NCBI RefSeq assembly: GCF_047948215.1
Contig: NC_134465.1
Coordinates: 11,880,522-11,944,521 of the forward strand
DNA: 64,000 bases
From: Lycorma delicatula
Lineage: Eukaryota; Arthropoda; Insecta; Hemiptera; Fulgoridae
Direction of reading: 5' to 3'
In this document: positions 26,601 through 35,469 of the stretch, piece by piece
How positions within the stretch are numbered: position 1 is the first letter of the stretch
Layout: the number at the start of each line of letters is the position of its first letter
Translations under genes and position numbers: made by a program
Notes under the pieces: generated by a model
The model's input: the letters and a program-made list of their open reading frames with translations, nothing else
The model's database searches: none
What the model was told of the DNA's origin: nothing

Positions 26601-29600
26601 ATGAAGTGTAGTTTCACTTTGTTGGGTATGTTAATAGTCAGAAATATCGGACCTAGCATAATAAAATCCACACATTTTCTTTGAATCTCCCCTACAACCA
26701 TAAAAATAGGTGTAGGTGTGCGGTTTCAAGACAAATAATAGGATCCTTGTTTTTTGAAAAAATTGTGGATGCAGCTGTCCACAAAGGTATTATCCAACAG
26801 ATCATAGCCTTACTACAAGAGGATGAGCATGACTGCTGGTTGTATCAGGACATTGCCACTTGCCATACAGCTTGCTGTGATGGATCGTGATGTAAAATTA
26901 ATTCTCTATTGACCAAAGTTGTGAACTTTTATAAAGATTTCCTCCAGCAATTTTCCTTACAACCTGCTCTTCTGCAACCATAAAAACAAATAGTACCAAT
27001 AAGGAGGTTTTTTATATGATATTATGAAAAGGTGACTTATTTCAGCTATTATTAGTATATGTATATAGATTTATTAAGTAAAAATATGAATTTAATAAAT
27101 ATTGAATATGTCTTTTTTTTAGATTGGTGATAAACTTGTCTTAAATATATACAAATGCAATTTTTTGTTTCTGTCAAATGAAGAAAGAAAAGAGGTAAGA
27201 AAAACACAATAACTCTTCTAAATAAGAAAACAAAAGATAAGATACTATAAAGAAATGAGAAAGATAAGTTATTGTCTATTCTAGTAAGATAAAAAAATAT
27301 TAATTTTGATGTATAAATGATAATTTTCATTTTTTTAACTGTAATAAAACATGATTTAAAATTATTTAATGTAATAGATTCAATAACAGAACATCTATTA
27401 GAAACATAAAAATAGTAAATTAAAAAAAAATGAAAATATTAGAATTTTACAAAAATGAAATCACTGATACAATATAAAAAAAAGAAAGATCTTATAATAT
27501 GATAGATAATATTATTGAGTTTTTTACATGTTTTAGTGTTGGGAAAATATGATAACAAACAACAGAATAGTGTGTAGAAGAAGTAATGACTGTCTACTTG
27601 CATTACATATAAAATTCCATTTTAGAATTAACCATTCCACTTGAAATTTAAGTAAATAAAAACGATGTATGTAACTGCATGCAGTAGAATATATTCATTA
27701 TACTTTTACAACATATAAGTACATTATTGTTTTTCTTGCTGTTTCTTAATGACCATTCTCAAAATCTTGTGGCGTTCAGTGTTACCTGCTTCACAGATGA
27801 CAAGTGCATCTTTATCTGAAGATAATTATTAAAAGAAAAATTATTAAAAATGCCATCAACTCGGATGCAACATGTCCCTTAAAATCCATTTTCTCCCCTT
27901 ACACCTGGATTTTTTCCCCCCTAGTTATGGAATTGTCAATGATGAACACGGACAAAGATTTCATCAGAATATTTCTTTAATGGAACAAAGATATCAGGGC
28001 CGTTCGAATGAAGCAATGCTTGCAGATTACTGCTAGTCTGTGTGTAGGGATGCTCCAGAACTCACTTACAAGAGGAAATCCAAAAACAAAAGACAACAAT
28101 CTCATGAAGCACCGCATGATTCTCTTCAGACCCAACCAACTGTATTCTTTCATCAATTAGGAACTTTTAGAATGTAACTGTCATTAAAAAAATGTCCAAT
28201 GGACTCTATGTTGTTGTTGTTTTTGTTTTTTTTCAGCAGTCCGATTTTTGTCGGAAAAAAATTACATTTGTGAAATTCATCGCCAAGTTATTGAGGTATA
28301 TGTTGTGAATGTAATGTCACACCCTTATATTGTGTGTTGCACATCACAAAGTGGTGCAAAATGTTCAGAAACGGACAAGCAAATGTGAGTGACGAACTGC
28401 GTGCTAGGCGTCCTTCAACTGCAAACACAACGGGTAACACCGAAATCGTGAATGAAATGATCTTGAGTAACAACGCATTAAAATTATAGATTGCAAGTGA
28501 ACTTAACATCAGTTATGGTAGTTTGTTTGCGATTATTCACGATCAGCTTTTACCGTAAGATGTGTGCACAATGGATGCCCCATCTGTTGACCGACGGCGA
28601 CAAATATCAACATTTTGCATCTGCTCTTTTTTTCTTCAACGTTATTCCTCGACCGGTCCACAGTTTTTGAAACAAATCATCACAGGGGATGAGAGCTGGG
28701 TGCTTCATTACACTCCTGAGACTAAACGAGCATCACATGAACGGAGATACAAAAATTCACCGCAACCAAAAAAAGTGAAAACATTCCCATATGTTCGAAA
28801 GGTTATGCTAACAGTCTTTTTCGATTAAGAGGGACTTGTTTACAGTCAATTTATGCCCCGAGGAATAACATTCAATGCCGAATCTTACTGTGAGACTTTA
28901 AAAAGATTTCGTTCGATCGAAGACCCAGAAGATTGAGCGATGGGTCGTTTTTTTTTCTTCGCGAAAACGCTACTCCTCATTCAGCTCATGTGACAAAGGA
29001 GTTACTACAAAAATTCAAGTGGGAAGTGCGGTCTCATCCGCCTTACAGCCATGACCTAGCATCCTGCGACTACCACCTGTTTGGTCCTTTCAAGCGAGAC
29101 CTGAGAGGGGAGCGTTTTACTAATGATGAATTGAAGGAAGCGGTCCTTATATGCCAACAAAATACAGTGAAATATTGCTACATATAAACTCTCAGTTATT
29201 TTAGAAAACCAATTTACTCCCTGACATGCTGAAGGTATGGAGTCATCAGTTAGTAAGAGGTGCAGTTAACTCTTTTACCCATGGCTCAAAAATAGTTATG
29301 TGAAACATTGCTAATAACACTCGTATATTAATATTGTATGAATACACAATTTAACTGGTGCATCCTCGTTATGATGTTCCAAACAAAGGTATCATCTGAA
29401 AAATAATAAACTTGAGAGTGAATAAGTCAAAATAAAATTGGGTTTATATTCTGTTAACTTGGCTTACTGCCAAATTATCAGCCAGTAATTTCTTTTTATT
29501 TTATTATATAGATATAATAAAAAATATATACTTTTAAACTAGAATAATTCTCTATCCCTGTTTCTATGATGTTGCATGATATATGTTTGATTGTATTTGT

Positions 29601-32600
29601 GTATTTTTATTTTCAGATTGAGTCATTCTTATCAGTTATTAATACTAAGAAACCAGAGATGATTATAAGTGGTTTCCTCCCATTAAGTAGACCACAAACG
29701 TTACAGGTACAATATCATATTTAACAATTTTTCATTACATACTAGATTTCACACTAATAAGATTTTGGAAGTAGAGAATTGGCTATCATGTGAAAATTTA
29801 TTAGCATATATAAAATAAAACAAATTAAAGCTTATAGCTGAATAGGGACACACATTTGTAAATAATAAATAATTTCTTTTGATCTTTATTACTAAAATCA
29901 TCTAACAAAAACACACTTAAAAAATATTCAGTCACATATTCTATCTGTTTTTAGAAATATGATCCATAGATTTCATGGTCATTATATGCATACAACACAA
30001 AAGGAATGTTTATATAAGTATATATCCTATATGGAAAGAGAACTGGAAGTTTAAATTGGCAGCTGTTCTTTCTTATTTATATTGAAACTTGATGGGTGCA
30101 AGCTGCATGTGAGTTATAACATACACTCTTAACTATTACTGACTGTGTGGTCATATGAATAGTAAACAGAAAAATTAATGCTATACATATATACAACTCC
30201 CGTTAAAGCCCAACAGGGCTAGAAAGAGGGGAATTGCTGTGGCGACTGGAACGTCACTAGGCAGGTGTGTTCCCCTCTGGGATTGGGATGTACATATATA
30301 CACAGATATAACATTATTTATACACTACTATAAAAAATAGAAAAAGATAAACAAAACGCATTTTCTTTGAAATGTCCCTGCAATTTGTAAAACTATTACT
30401 AATACCTTACGTATAACTTTTATTTATAATGCCTGGCATAATATCTAAGTTGAAAGACAAGACAGTACAAATCATTTAATTGTAGTAAACAAGGATTTTG
30501 AATGTTTCTCGCATTCGAGGCTAAAATAAGTCCTAGCCGTCTCAATTATAAGGTGTATTCATTTTTTACATTTTTCCGGCTACACGTTCCTTCTAGACCC
30601 AAATCTTCCCGGATCTCCATCGATCGGGGCCTCCTCTATCTCCTGACCCCCCAACCCAAATCCCCCCCAAAAATCCTTTCTCGGCCAAATCCTTTTGTTT
30701 TTAGATGTTTCACGTCATCCTCGGCTGTCTGAACCCTTGCCTTAAAACACCCCAAAAATATTTCAGAACGCATTTTTGGACTCACAAAAATTACCTACCC
30801 CCCACCACCAAAAATTGTTGCAATCCTAGAATAAAAGTGGGCTGGCATTCCTGCCAAGTGTATATCAATACAGATGAGGTAAATTGCTATAAATGTTGGA
30901 GTACGGGACACTTATCCAGAAATTGCAAAGGTCCAAATCGCACCTCATTATAATACAATTGTGGCGGCGCCGGGCATCACGCAAAAGAATGTCTAGAACC
31001 GCAGAAATGCCTAAACTGCGGTAAAGTTGGACACCGGACCGGAGGCCGGATATGTGAAACGAACAAACAATGAAATTTATTCAACTCATCATGAATGGAA
31101 TGGCGACGACACATGACTTCTCTTGGAAGAAGGCTATCGATCAAGATGTGGATTTTTTACTGGCTGTTCAACCAAATATCAAGTCGATTACCTCTGGCAA
31201 CTGGTATACAGATGAATTGCAGGATACCGCGGTCAAATGTGTCAAACCGTTGGACGACCGTTTGTATTAAATACGGTATTGGTATTGTAGCAATGAGACT
31301 CTCTGTGTGCGTAATCATTTGCGGGTATTTCTAAACGAGCTGGAAGATACGATCAGAGCGTAAAAAAAACCGATAATCCTTACAGTGGATTTTAACGCTG
31401 AAGCGTTCGAACTTGATGGCACCAGATCCACGCGACGTGGTTACAAACTGGTGGCACTGTTAAATGAACTCAACATGGAGGTCGTCAATACACCGGGGAT
31501 CTGCACATTCGCGGGTCGCGGTAGGGGCTCGGTAATCGACATTACGGCCATTTCGTGCAACAGTGTTGGGAAGCTAACTTCATGGCGCATACTACAGGAA
31601 GATTTCACGAGTGACCTTCTGGGAATCTTTTCTGAAGTCAACCTGGAACAACCGACGATACAACGAAGGAGACAAAGATGGAAGCCTTTTTTTTCCCTAC
31701 ATCCCTGGGCCGGACATCCAATTAAGTATACTCGGCCCAGAGACGTGTCTTTTGACTCTAAGGCGGTCTTCCCGCCCACCGGTTTTACACCCGGCACGGC
31801 AGGTCAACCGCCCCGGTACTAGATCTTTTCTTGCCTGCCTCTAATTCCCGCCGACGAGGGCAAAGCCCGGCTATGCCGTTCCCCACCCCCGCCGACAGAA
31901 ACCGGGTCTGGGTCTTTATGCCATTTGCCTCAAACCGGTGCGACCAGAACAAGGAGCGCGCTCACCCCCAAAACCAGCCACGCCGGCCGGGTCTAGGTCT
32001 TTTAATTTTATCCCCGCGAAATGTCCCCGTCCCCTCGCCGAAACCTGCATGCCAGGGCATACAGGCTCTCAGAGACGGGGCTTTCCACCTATCCCTATTT
32101 ACGATTGAACCTAACGATTCCTTCGTCGCGCCTCCTCTTCCTTAGTGCGAAGAACCGTACCGGCGAAATTGTTAAAAACGTTCCGGTTCTGCTCCCTCCT
32201 TAGCGACCACTCTACTATGTTATTCGCGTTCAGATTTTTGACTGCTATGAATTGTCTGTATTGTGCCCATCTTCGGCATTCGAACATCGTATGCTCTGCG
32301 TCGTCCACCTCCTGGCAGTAGTCGCAGTTGGGTGTGTCTCTCTTGCCGAATCTTTTTAAATAGTAATCGAAACATCCATGACCCGACATCATCTGTGTTA
32401 TGTAAAAGTTCACCTCGCCATGTTGGCGATCCAGCCGTGCGTCCAAATCACTTATTAACCTTCTGCTCCAGGCCGCAGCGTTAGTCTCTGCCCATACTTC
32501 CTTCCACCACTGTCGGGTCATCGCCTCGGTCTCAGCTTTACTTCACCCTTCCGCTCTCGCTTTCCTGCTCTTGATCTGAAGTTCTATCGGCGGGACCGAC

Positions 32601-34893
32601 GCAAGCACACATATAGCTTCATATGACAGAGTACGATACCCTGCCACCACTCCCAACAATGCCGTTCTGTGCATTCTTCGCAGTTTATCCTTGTTTCTTT
32701 GTATCCTGATTGCATCAGCCCAAACCGGCGCCCCGTATAACGCCGCAGACACCAGTTTCCGTTTGGAGGCCCCCGGTACTGTGTGTTCCACGAATAATCT
32801 CCTGATGGCTTTTATGGTGAGCCCTACTTTTTTGCACACATTTTCTATATGCCCACCGAACTTGAGACTTTTATCTATTGTCATCCCTAGGTATTTTGTA
32901 TCCTTGACCTCAGTTATAACCTCTCCACGGATCACGACCCGAACGCCGCGCAGTCTTCTCCTACCCGTGAAGAGGATACACTTGCTTTTTGCCGGGGACA
33001 CCTCCATGTTGTTGTTTATTAGCCAGTTGTCTATGAGTTGGAGGGAGCGATTTGCTTTATCCTCTGCATCACCAATTTCCTTATCTTCCACCAATAGTGC
33101 AATGTCGTCAGCGTAAGTGACTACTCTGACTCCTTCCGGATAAGGCAACCGGTCGTAAAAGATGTTCCATAGCAAGGGGCCTAACACAGACCGCTGCGGA
33201 ACTCCACCGAAGACCGGAAATCTCACCACTCCCTCCAAAGTGCGAACCTCCGTCCATCTATCAGACAGGTAGCAATCAACCTGGTTTAGCAAGTGGTCAC
33301 TAACATTCATTTCTCTGAGCGCTGCTACAATGGCCGTCCACGGTACCGAGCCAAACGCATTTTTGATATCTAACTGGACCATAAAGATGGAAGCCTACGA
33401 TGATTCAATCACACGCCTTTGCTCAGGCGGTAGAAGGAAAAATGAACACAATAAGAGACAGATGTCCGGATGGGTTTCTTACTATTATGCCTGAAGAATG
33501 TGTTAGACTTAAACCACGACCAGAAAGAAGGAACATACATTGGGGGACGCCTGAAATCGATATACTGAGAGCATCAATGTGAGCTCGGAGGAAATTACAA
33601 AGAGCTGGAAGGAACAGGTTCGACGAGATTACGCAGGCTAAAATCCAGTTTAAAAATTGCCGCAAAGAATTTTGTGCAGCGGTCAAAGCTTCCAAAAGAG
33701 CGGCATGGAAGCGTTTAGTATCAGATTTGAAGACGATGTTTGGAGGAAGGCCTGCAGGATTGTTATGAAAAGGTTTGATGCGCTCCTCCTGCAGCTTACA
33801 CGGGAATTCAGCAGTTCATCAGCTGAATCAGATTCAGCAAGAGATCGAAAGGCTATTTATTATTTGAGCAGGTGAACAAGTGATAAAACCAGAGTTTGAC
33901 AGAAGATGTTTTTTCATGGACAAACTTCAACGGGCAATTACCCTTATTAACCCCAATAAAAGTCCAGGTCCTGACGGGGTGCCAGGTGTCCTGCTAAATG
34001 ATTTGACTAAGACACACCCATGGACAGTTCTAGAAGAATTTAACGAAGCTCTGGGGAGGGGCAGCTTCTCCAGAACATGGAAAACCGGTAGTTTACTGTT
34101 AATTCCCAAACAACAAATAAAGAATAAGGTGCCAGCACTCCGGCCTATGTGTCTTCTACCGACAGTAGGTAAATTATATGAGCAGTTGATAGCGGACAGA
34201 ATGGAAGAAGAAATTAAGGTGATTGGTTTGTTTTCGACCGTGTTGAAAACAATCGTAATTATTTTGATAAGTAGTTATTTAGTGATGAGACAACCTTTCA
34301 TACATGGGGGTAAGTTAACAGACACAATTATTGTATTTGAGATACTGAAAACCCCTAAACAGTAATCGAAAATGAAAGGGACTAAAACAGCATTGTAAGT
34401 TATCTGTGGATGCGTATTACGCTGTCCTTGAGAAAATACAGAACAACTCTTGGAGATATTTCCTGTCGACTGAGCCTCTTATCACTCAACAAATTACAAG
34501 CTAAATGGTAAGGCAAGAATTAGCCCTTGAAATAAATTTACTTTTGGAGTAACAGATATCCTAAATAAAAATAAAAAATTGTATTACTCATTAAAGCTTA
34601 GAAAATCCAAATCATGCAATGAGGTTCTACATCGGGTGGTACTGAGGTAATTTAGGCATTGCTAAGTACAGTGAACTTGACATAATGCTGTAGGCAGCAG
34701 AAGCCAGTCACTGGTTCAGCAGTGCATCCTCCCTCTGCACATGAACTACTTTCTAAATTTTAACAATACAATTTACAAAATTATTTTTAATTTTCAGATG
34801 ATATCTGGTATTTTAACTTTTTTAATAATTCTAGTCCAGTTTAGAATCACAACAATGAAATTAACAGCACAATCATTAAATGAGGTAAGTTAA
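14492..34893 (+). CDS. Gustatory receptor (7TM chemoreceptor), seven exons
   Basis: This encodes an insect gustatory-receptor-family membrane protein, a ligand-gated cation channel of taste neurons. Coding exons are 14492-14621, 16912-17183, 18160-18420, 23045-23329, 27123-27194, 29617-29706 and 34798-34893, together about 401 codons, the usual family length. Every border has AG/GT, and the phases match: intron 1 is phase 1, all others phase 0. Hydrophobic segments fall at residues ~20-43, 50-72, 155-178, 187-212, 259-282, 290-308 and 371-386, giving seven. The last exon carries 'TFLIILVQF' (377-385), a match to the family's C-terminal TYhhhhhQF signature with F for Y. The run of phase-0 introns near the 3' end is also typical of the family. 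The start is uncertain: an acceptor-like site just upstream could bring in another exon. No stop or frameshift is seen in the chain. Confidence 0.85.
15413..15575 (+). mobile_element. tRNA-derived SINE, type B, copy 2
   Basis: It resembles the copy at 13744 ('gcgagtggtagcatctcgg', box B-like 'ggtttgagtcct', then 'ggtcaggcatgacatttt'). It is flanked by 'tagaaagagaag' (15401-15412) and 'taaaaagagaag' (15576-15587), a 12-bp target duplication with one mismatch. The A-run is short and followed by a few extra bases. Confidence 0.75.
15806..15888 (+). pseudogene. Transposase C-terminal scrap
   Basis: Plus-strand translation gives 'FPGLDTN' and surrounding residues, which fit the 'RSPDLTPLDFFLW' region of insect Tc/mariner-type transposases. 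It is truncated on both sides and abuts the repeat at 15889. Confidence 0.4.
15889..16545 (+). repeat. MITE-like interspersed repeat, family C, copy 1
   Basis: It starts with 'acttccttgtacgaagtaaa' and carries, near its right end (about 16505-16515), 'tacaaggaagt', the inverse complement of its first 11 bases. A second copy at 60478-60990 shares long stretches such as 'tgtgcacctccccttttgat'. It has no coding capacity. The terminal or subterminal inverted repeats suggest a non-autonomous DNA element, but the exact right end is unclear because similarity continues past the inverted repeat. Confidence 0.6.
16912..17183 (+). CDS. Gustatory receptor, exon 2
   Basis: It follows the acceptor 'aattttcag' and opens with two bases completing the codon begun in exon 1. 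It encodes TM2 ('YCTVYYAIFLILNLLSYKEM') and a membrane-associated stretch ending 'FLNKWKNFQ'. It stops at the consensus donor GTAAGT in phase 0. Confidence 0.85.
17184..18159 (+). other. Receptor intron 2
   Basis: A phase-0 intron. It is AT-rich, and the only feature is two perfect back-to-back 30-bp copies at 18021-18080. No mobile element was recognised. Confidence 0.7.
18021..18080 (+). repeat. Two tandem 30-bp copies
   Basis: The 30-bp block beginning 'ataattataataatttttga' at 18021 is repeated exactly at 18051. It is a recent short tandem duplication inside the receptor's intron 2. Confidence 0.9.
18160..18420 (+). CDS. Gustatory receptor, exon 3
   Basis: The acceptor is 'gtttaag' and the exon has 87 codons in phase 0. 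It holds TM3 ('FICSVLTTFVLLFYSL') and TM4 ('GLFILFWLYTCLIVCNIG'), then 'HQINELLIQ'. The donor is GTTTGT, weaker than the others. Confidence 0.85.
18421..23044 (+). other. Receptor intron 3
   Basis: A phase-0 intron of 4624 bp. It contains a decayed multicopy insect gene (20220-21600). The stretches 18421-20219 and 21601-23044 are AT-rich with nothing recognisable. Confidence 0.65.
20220..21600 (+). pseudogene. Decayed member of a multicopy insect gene family (transposon-like)
   Basis: Frames on the plus strand, broken by shifts and stops, line up in order with a long uncharacterised protein that I recall as highly repeated in insect genomes. Pieces include 'LYFGCLVGEQDKPWAPH' (about 20240), 'FAVPMIW' with 'DCYFCL' (about 20370-20420), 'NREKHLLLFF' (about 20765), 'PPLHIKLGLMKNYVKAMN' (about 21080-21140), 'GTEWEAWEVFKSVVNNFLG' (about 21270-21330) and 'ISDERGGERFH' (about 21460). 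At least one large deletion removes the middle. The family has no function I can name. A second fragment of it lies at 27925-28160. Confidence 0.6.
23045..23329 (+). CDS. Gustatory receptor, exon 4
   Basis: The 95-codon exon runs from acceptor 'aaacag' to donor GTAAGT, phase 0 on both sides. A charged loop with 'YRIVWIELKNICDIL' precedes TM5 ('AYFLIVLIVLIVNAYSVTIW') and TM6 ('YIGVVAFTVIILYLLCEAGD'). The open frame extends well upstream of the first possible start codon, which identifies it as an internal exon. Confidence 0.88.
24515..24880 (+). mobile_element. LINE reverse transcriptase fragment and possible 3' end
   Basis: At 24523-24570 the plus strand encodes 'EKALGHIDHNLREVLERKK', which fits the A motif region of non-LTR reverse transcriptases. 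At about 24810-24870 'aaatgggataaggctgggtc' is followed by a (aag)n tail, which resembles a LINE 3' end. The middle is degraded. Confidence 0.45.
25330..25760 (+). mobile_element. LINE ORF2 C-terminal fragment
   Basis: Translation gives 'IKLYKAMPFSTVLYGSKA' followed by 'MTYEKRLKTTEV' and 'GVTQHDLIKNETI'. This corresponds to the region downstream of the reverse transcriptase in CR1/RTE/Jockey-type elements ('LYGSETW...'). Stops and shifts make it a relic. It may belong to the same element as 24515-24880. Confidence 0.5.
26143..26890 (+). pseudogene. Tc-like (DUF4817-type) transposase pseudogene
   Basis: It starts 'MRLTVEEHVFVMKTYLETKS', the N-terminal helix-turn-helix type of a widespread insect Tc-like transposase. 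'VIQKLLVKKFRETGSVLDQK' follows, then later 'GSLFFEKIVDAAVHKGIIQQ' and 'QDIATCHTA', where the second catalytic Asp region (QDGAxxH) reads QDIATCH. Several stops and frameshifts interrupt it, and it ends at 26890 before the third catalytic residue. Confidence 0.65.
27123..27194 (+). CDS. Gustatory receptor, exon 5 (24 codons)
   Basis: A T-rich tract and 'tag' precede ATT at 27123, and the donor GTAAGA follows GAG at 27194. It encodes 'IGDKLVLNIYKCNFL' and a charged end. It is exactly 72 bp, phase 0 on both sides, and corresponds to the intracellular loop before TM7. It is too short to be found by ORF length. Confidence 0.8.
27925..28160 (+). pseudogene. C-terminal fragment of the multicopy insect gene family
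   Basis: Plus-strand frames give 'YGIVNDEHGQRFHQN', 'LMEQRYQG', 'NEAMLADYC', 'SVCRDAPELTYKRKSKNK'. This is the C-terminal end of the same family as the pseudogene at 20220-21600 and overlaps its 'ISDERGGERFHQE' segment. It is truncated upstream. Confidence 0.6.
28231..29187 (+). pseudogene. mariner transposase pseudogene
   Basis: Translated pieces follow the order of a mariner transposase. N-terminal helix-turn-helix remnants ('AKCSETDKQ', 'VCAQWMPHLLTD') are followed by 'ITGDESWVLHYTPETKRASH' (first catalytic Asp), 'ENATPHSAHVTKELL' (28965-29010; the second Asp of 'HDNA' reads E), and 'HPPYSHDLASCDYHLFGPFK' (third Asp). Frameshifts separate the blocks. No terminal inverted repeats were found by eye. 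Length is close to a full element. Confidence 0.75.
29617..29706 (+). CDS. Gustatory receptor, exon 6 (30 codons)
   Basis: It lies between acceptor 'attttcag' and donor GTACAA, 90 bp, phase 0. It encodes the loop segment ending 'GFLPLSRPQTLQ', equivalent to the 'GxFxLxRxLL' stretch found before the last intron in many receptors of this family. Confidence 0.82.
30540..31687 (+). mobile_element. R1-like LINE, 5' part (gag zinc knuckles and endonuclease)
   Basis: A C-rich leader (30590-30800) runs straight into the C-terminal end of an ORF1/gag protein. Three zinc knuckles follow: 'CYKCWSTGHLSRNC' (30883-30930), 'YNCGGAGHHAKEC' (one Cys lost) and 'CLNCGKVGHRTGG'. An ORF2 start at 31070 leads into an apurinic-type endonuclease with 'DFNAEAF' (31388) and 'SVIDIT' (31530), both recognisable endonuclease motifs. 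Shifts in 31260-31385 break it. The N-terminal half of ORF1 is missing. The reading frame runs into the target duplication of a nested insertion and resumes in frame at 33397. Confidence 0.75.
31674..31687 (+). repeat. Target site duplication of nested LINE, left
   Basis: 'aaagatggaagcct' lies immediately before a run of T (31687-31694) and recurs exactly at 33383-33396. It is host-LINE sequence duplicated on insertion. Confidence 0.9.
31688..33382 (-). mobile_element. 5'-truncated LINE nested in the R1-like LINE, opposite orientation
   Basis: About 1.7 kb of conspicuously GC-richer sequence. On the minus strand its 5' end is at 33382, inside the reverse transcriptase, and its 3' end is a poly(A) tail (T-run 31687-31694 on the plus strand). 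It is flanked by the exact 14-bp duplication at 31674-31687 and 33383-33396. A ~415-bp GC-rich 3' UTR (31695-32110) follows the ORF. This is classic target-primed reverse transcription with 5' truncation. Confidence 0.9.
32111..33382 (-). pseudogene. Reverse transcriptase C-terminal half of nested LINE, one nonsense codon
   Basis: One frame of 424 codons with a single TGA at 32543-32545. It begins 'VQLDIKNAFGSVPW', the A motif of non-LTR reverse transcriptases. It continues with 'GGVPQRSVLGPLLWNIFYD' (B motif) and 'VVTYADDIALLV' (catalytic YADD). After the TGA the same frame continues into a C-terminal zinc finger, 'CDYCQEVDDAEH' plus 'FECRRW' (Cys-Cys-His-Cys), a feature of R1-type ORF2. Lacking the endonuclease and the N-terminal part of the polymerase, it is dead on arrival. 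The near-intact frame marks it as recent. Confidence 0.85.
33383..33396 (+). repeat. Target site duplication of nested LINE, right
   Basis: An exact repeat of the 14 bases at 31674-31687. The host LINE frame resumes directly after it. Confidence 0.9.
33397..34560 (+). mobile_element. R1-like LINE, 3' part (linker and reverse transcriptase N-terminal half)
   Basis: It continues the frame interrupted at 31687. A linker with 'RPERRNIHWGTPEIDILR' leads, after stops and shifts (33580-33880), to 'NPNKSPGPDGVPGVLLNDL' (33945-34000). Then come 'SRTWKTGSLLLIPK' and 'RPMCLLPTVGKLYEQLI', which are the fingers motifs of non-LTR reverse transcriptase. After about 34230 the frame decays and the palm is lost. 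No 3' tail was identified. This host element is visibly older than the copy nested in it. Confidence 0.75.
34798..34893 (+). CDS. Gustatory receptor, exon 7 (terminal)
   Basis: After 'aattttcag' the exon reads 'MISGILTFLIILVQF', which is TM7 with the family signature, then 'LNEVS' and TAA at 34891-34893. The last codons overlap a GTAAGT at 34885, so a further exon cannot be excluded. The stop position is nevertheless typical for the family. Confidence 0.85.
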   Translation: MISGILTFLIILVQFRITTMKLTAQSLNEVS

Positions 34894-35469
34894 CAGAAAA
34901 TATATAAAATATGAGATTTTAAATTTCATAATAATATAAAAAAAGTCAGCTATTTCAAAACATATAATTCATAAAGATAATTTTCTAGATTATAAAACCA
35001 TTACCCAGTTCCTTCATCAATGATGTTTTAATAAAAATTGTCAAGAAATGGATTAGAAAACCCATTTGTTGTATAATGAAATGGTATCTTTAATCTGGGT
35101 TGAGTTTATTCATTTATTATATACTATGTTGTTTTTATCAAGTTTAGTGCATTTGAAAAATTTCTATTGTACAAATGTATCTAGTGTTCAGAGTTTTAAC
35201 ATACTATATGTAAAATTTACAAATTGTGGCCTAAATATGTAGTTCTATCTGGAAAATAATGAGAGTAAAATAACTATGTTTCTTTGGGTGAATTTAGAGA
35301 TGGCTGTTCAGGGTCACTTACTTTGGGATCTCAAACATACAAAAAGACCCTACTCATTTATGTTCTGGCCTTCGCCAGGTTTGCATTACTGTTTTTGTTT
35401 TTGTATCTTTTCCCCAGTGCCTCATCACAAAAATATGCAAACAAATTTAGAACATGTCAATACCTGATG
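34894..35469. other. Downstream flank of the receptor gene
   Basis: AT-rich sequence presumably including the receptor 3' UTR. Two short overlapping plus-strand frames at 35276-35475 have no recognisable similarity. Confidence 0.4.

Larger units (their letters stand above)
23330..27122 (+). other. Receptor intron 4
   Basis: A phase-0 intron of 3793 bp. It holds LINE fragments (24515-24880 and 25330-25760) and a Tc-like transposase pseudogene (26143-26890). The first ~1.1 kb is plain AT-rich sequence. A G-run occurs near 25101. Confidence 0.65.
27195..29616 (+). other. Receptor intron 5
   Basis: A phase-0 intron of 2422 bp carrying a fragment of the multicopy insect family (27925-28160) and a mariner pseudogene (28231-29187). 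The sequence between them is AT-rich and unremarkable. Confidence 0.65.
29707..34797 (+). other. Receptor intron 6 with nested LINEs
   Basis: A phase-0 intron of 5091 bp. It is largely occupied by an R1-like LINE (30540-34560) that itself contains a second LINE in the opposite direction (31688-33382). The first 800 bp are AT-rich, with a short GC-rich patch at about 30195-30285 that I do not recognise. Confidence 0.7.

Noticed and set aside
30502..30732. 76-codon plus-strand ORF
   Set aside because: It lies in the C-rich leader of the outer LINE and has no gag-like features.
31441..32484. Several overlapping ORFs on both strands between 31.4 and 32.5 kb
   Set aside because: They are shadows in the GC-rich 3' UTR and coding part of the nested LINE. 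Only the reverse-transcriptase frame has motifs.
32691..33116. 141-codon plus-strand ORF
   Set aside because: It is antisense to the reverse transcriptase of the nested LINE.
31674..33396. Internal inversion (twin priming) of a single LINE
   Set aside because: An inversion would not give a 14-bp exact duplication with a T-run at one side and uninterrupted continuation of the outer frame. A separate insertion explains all three.
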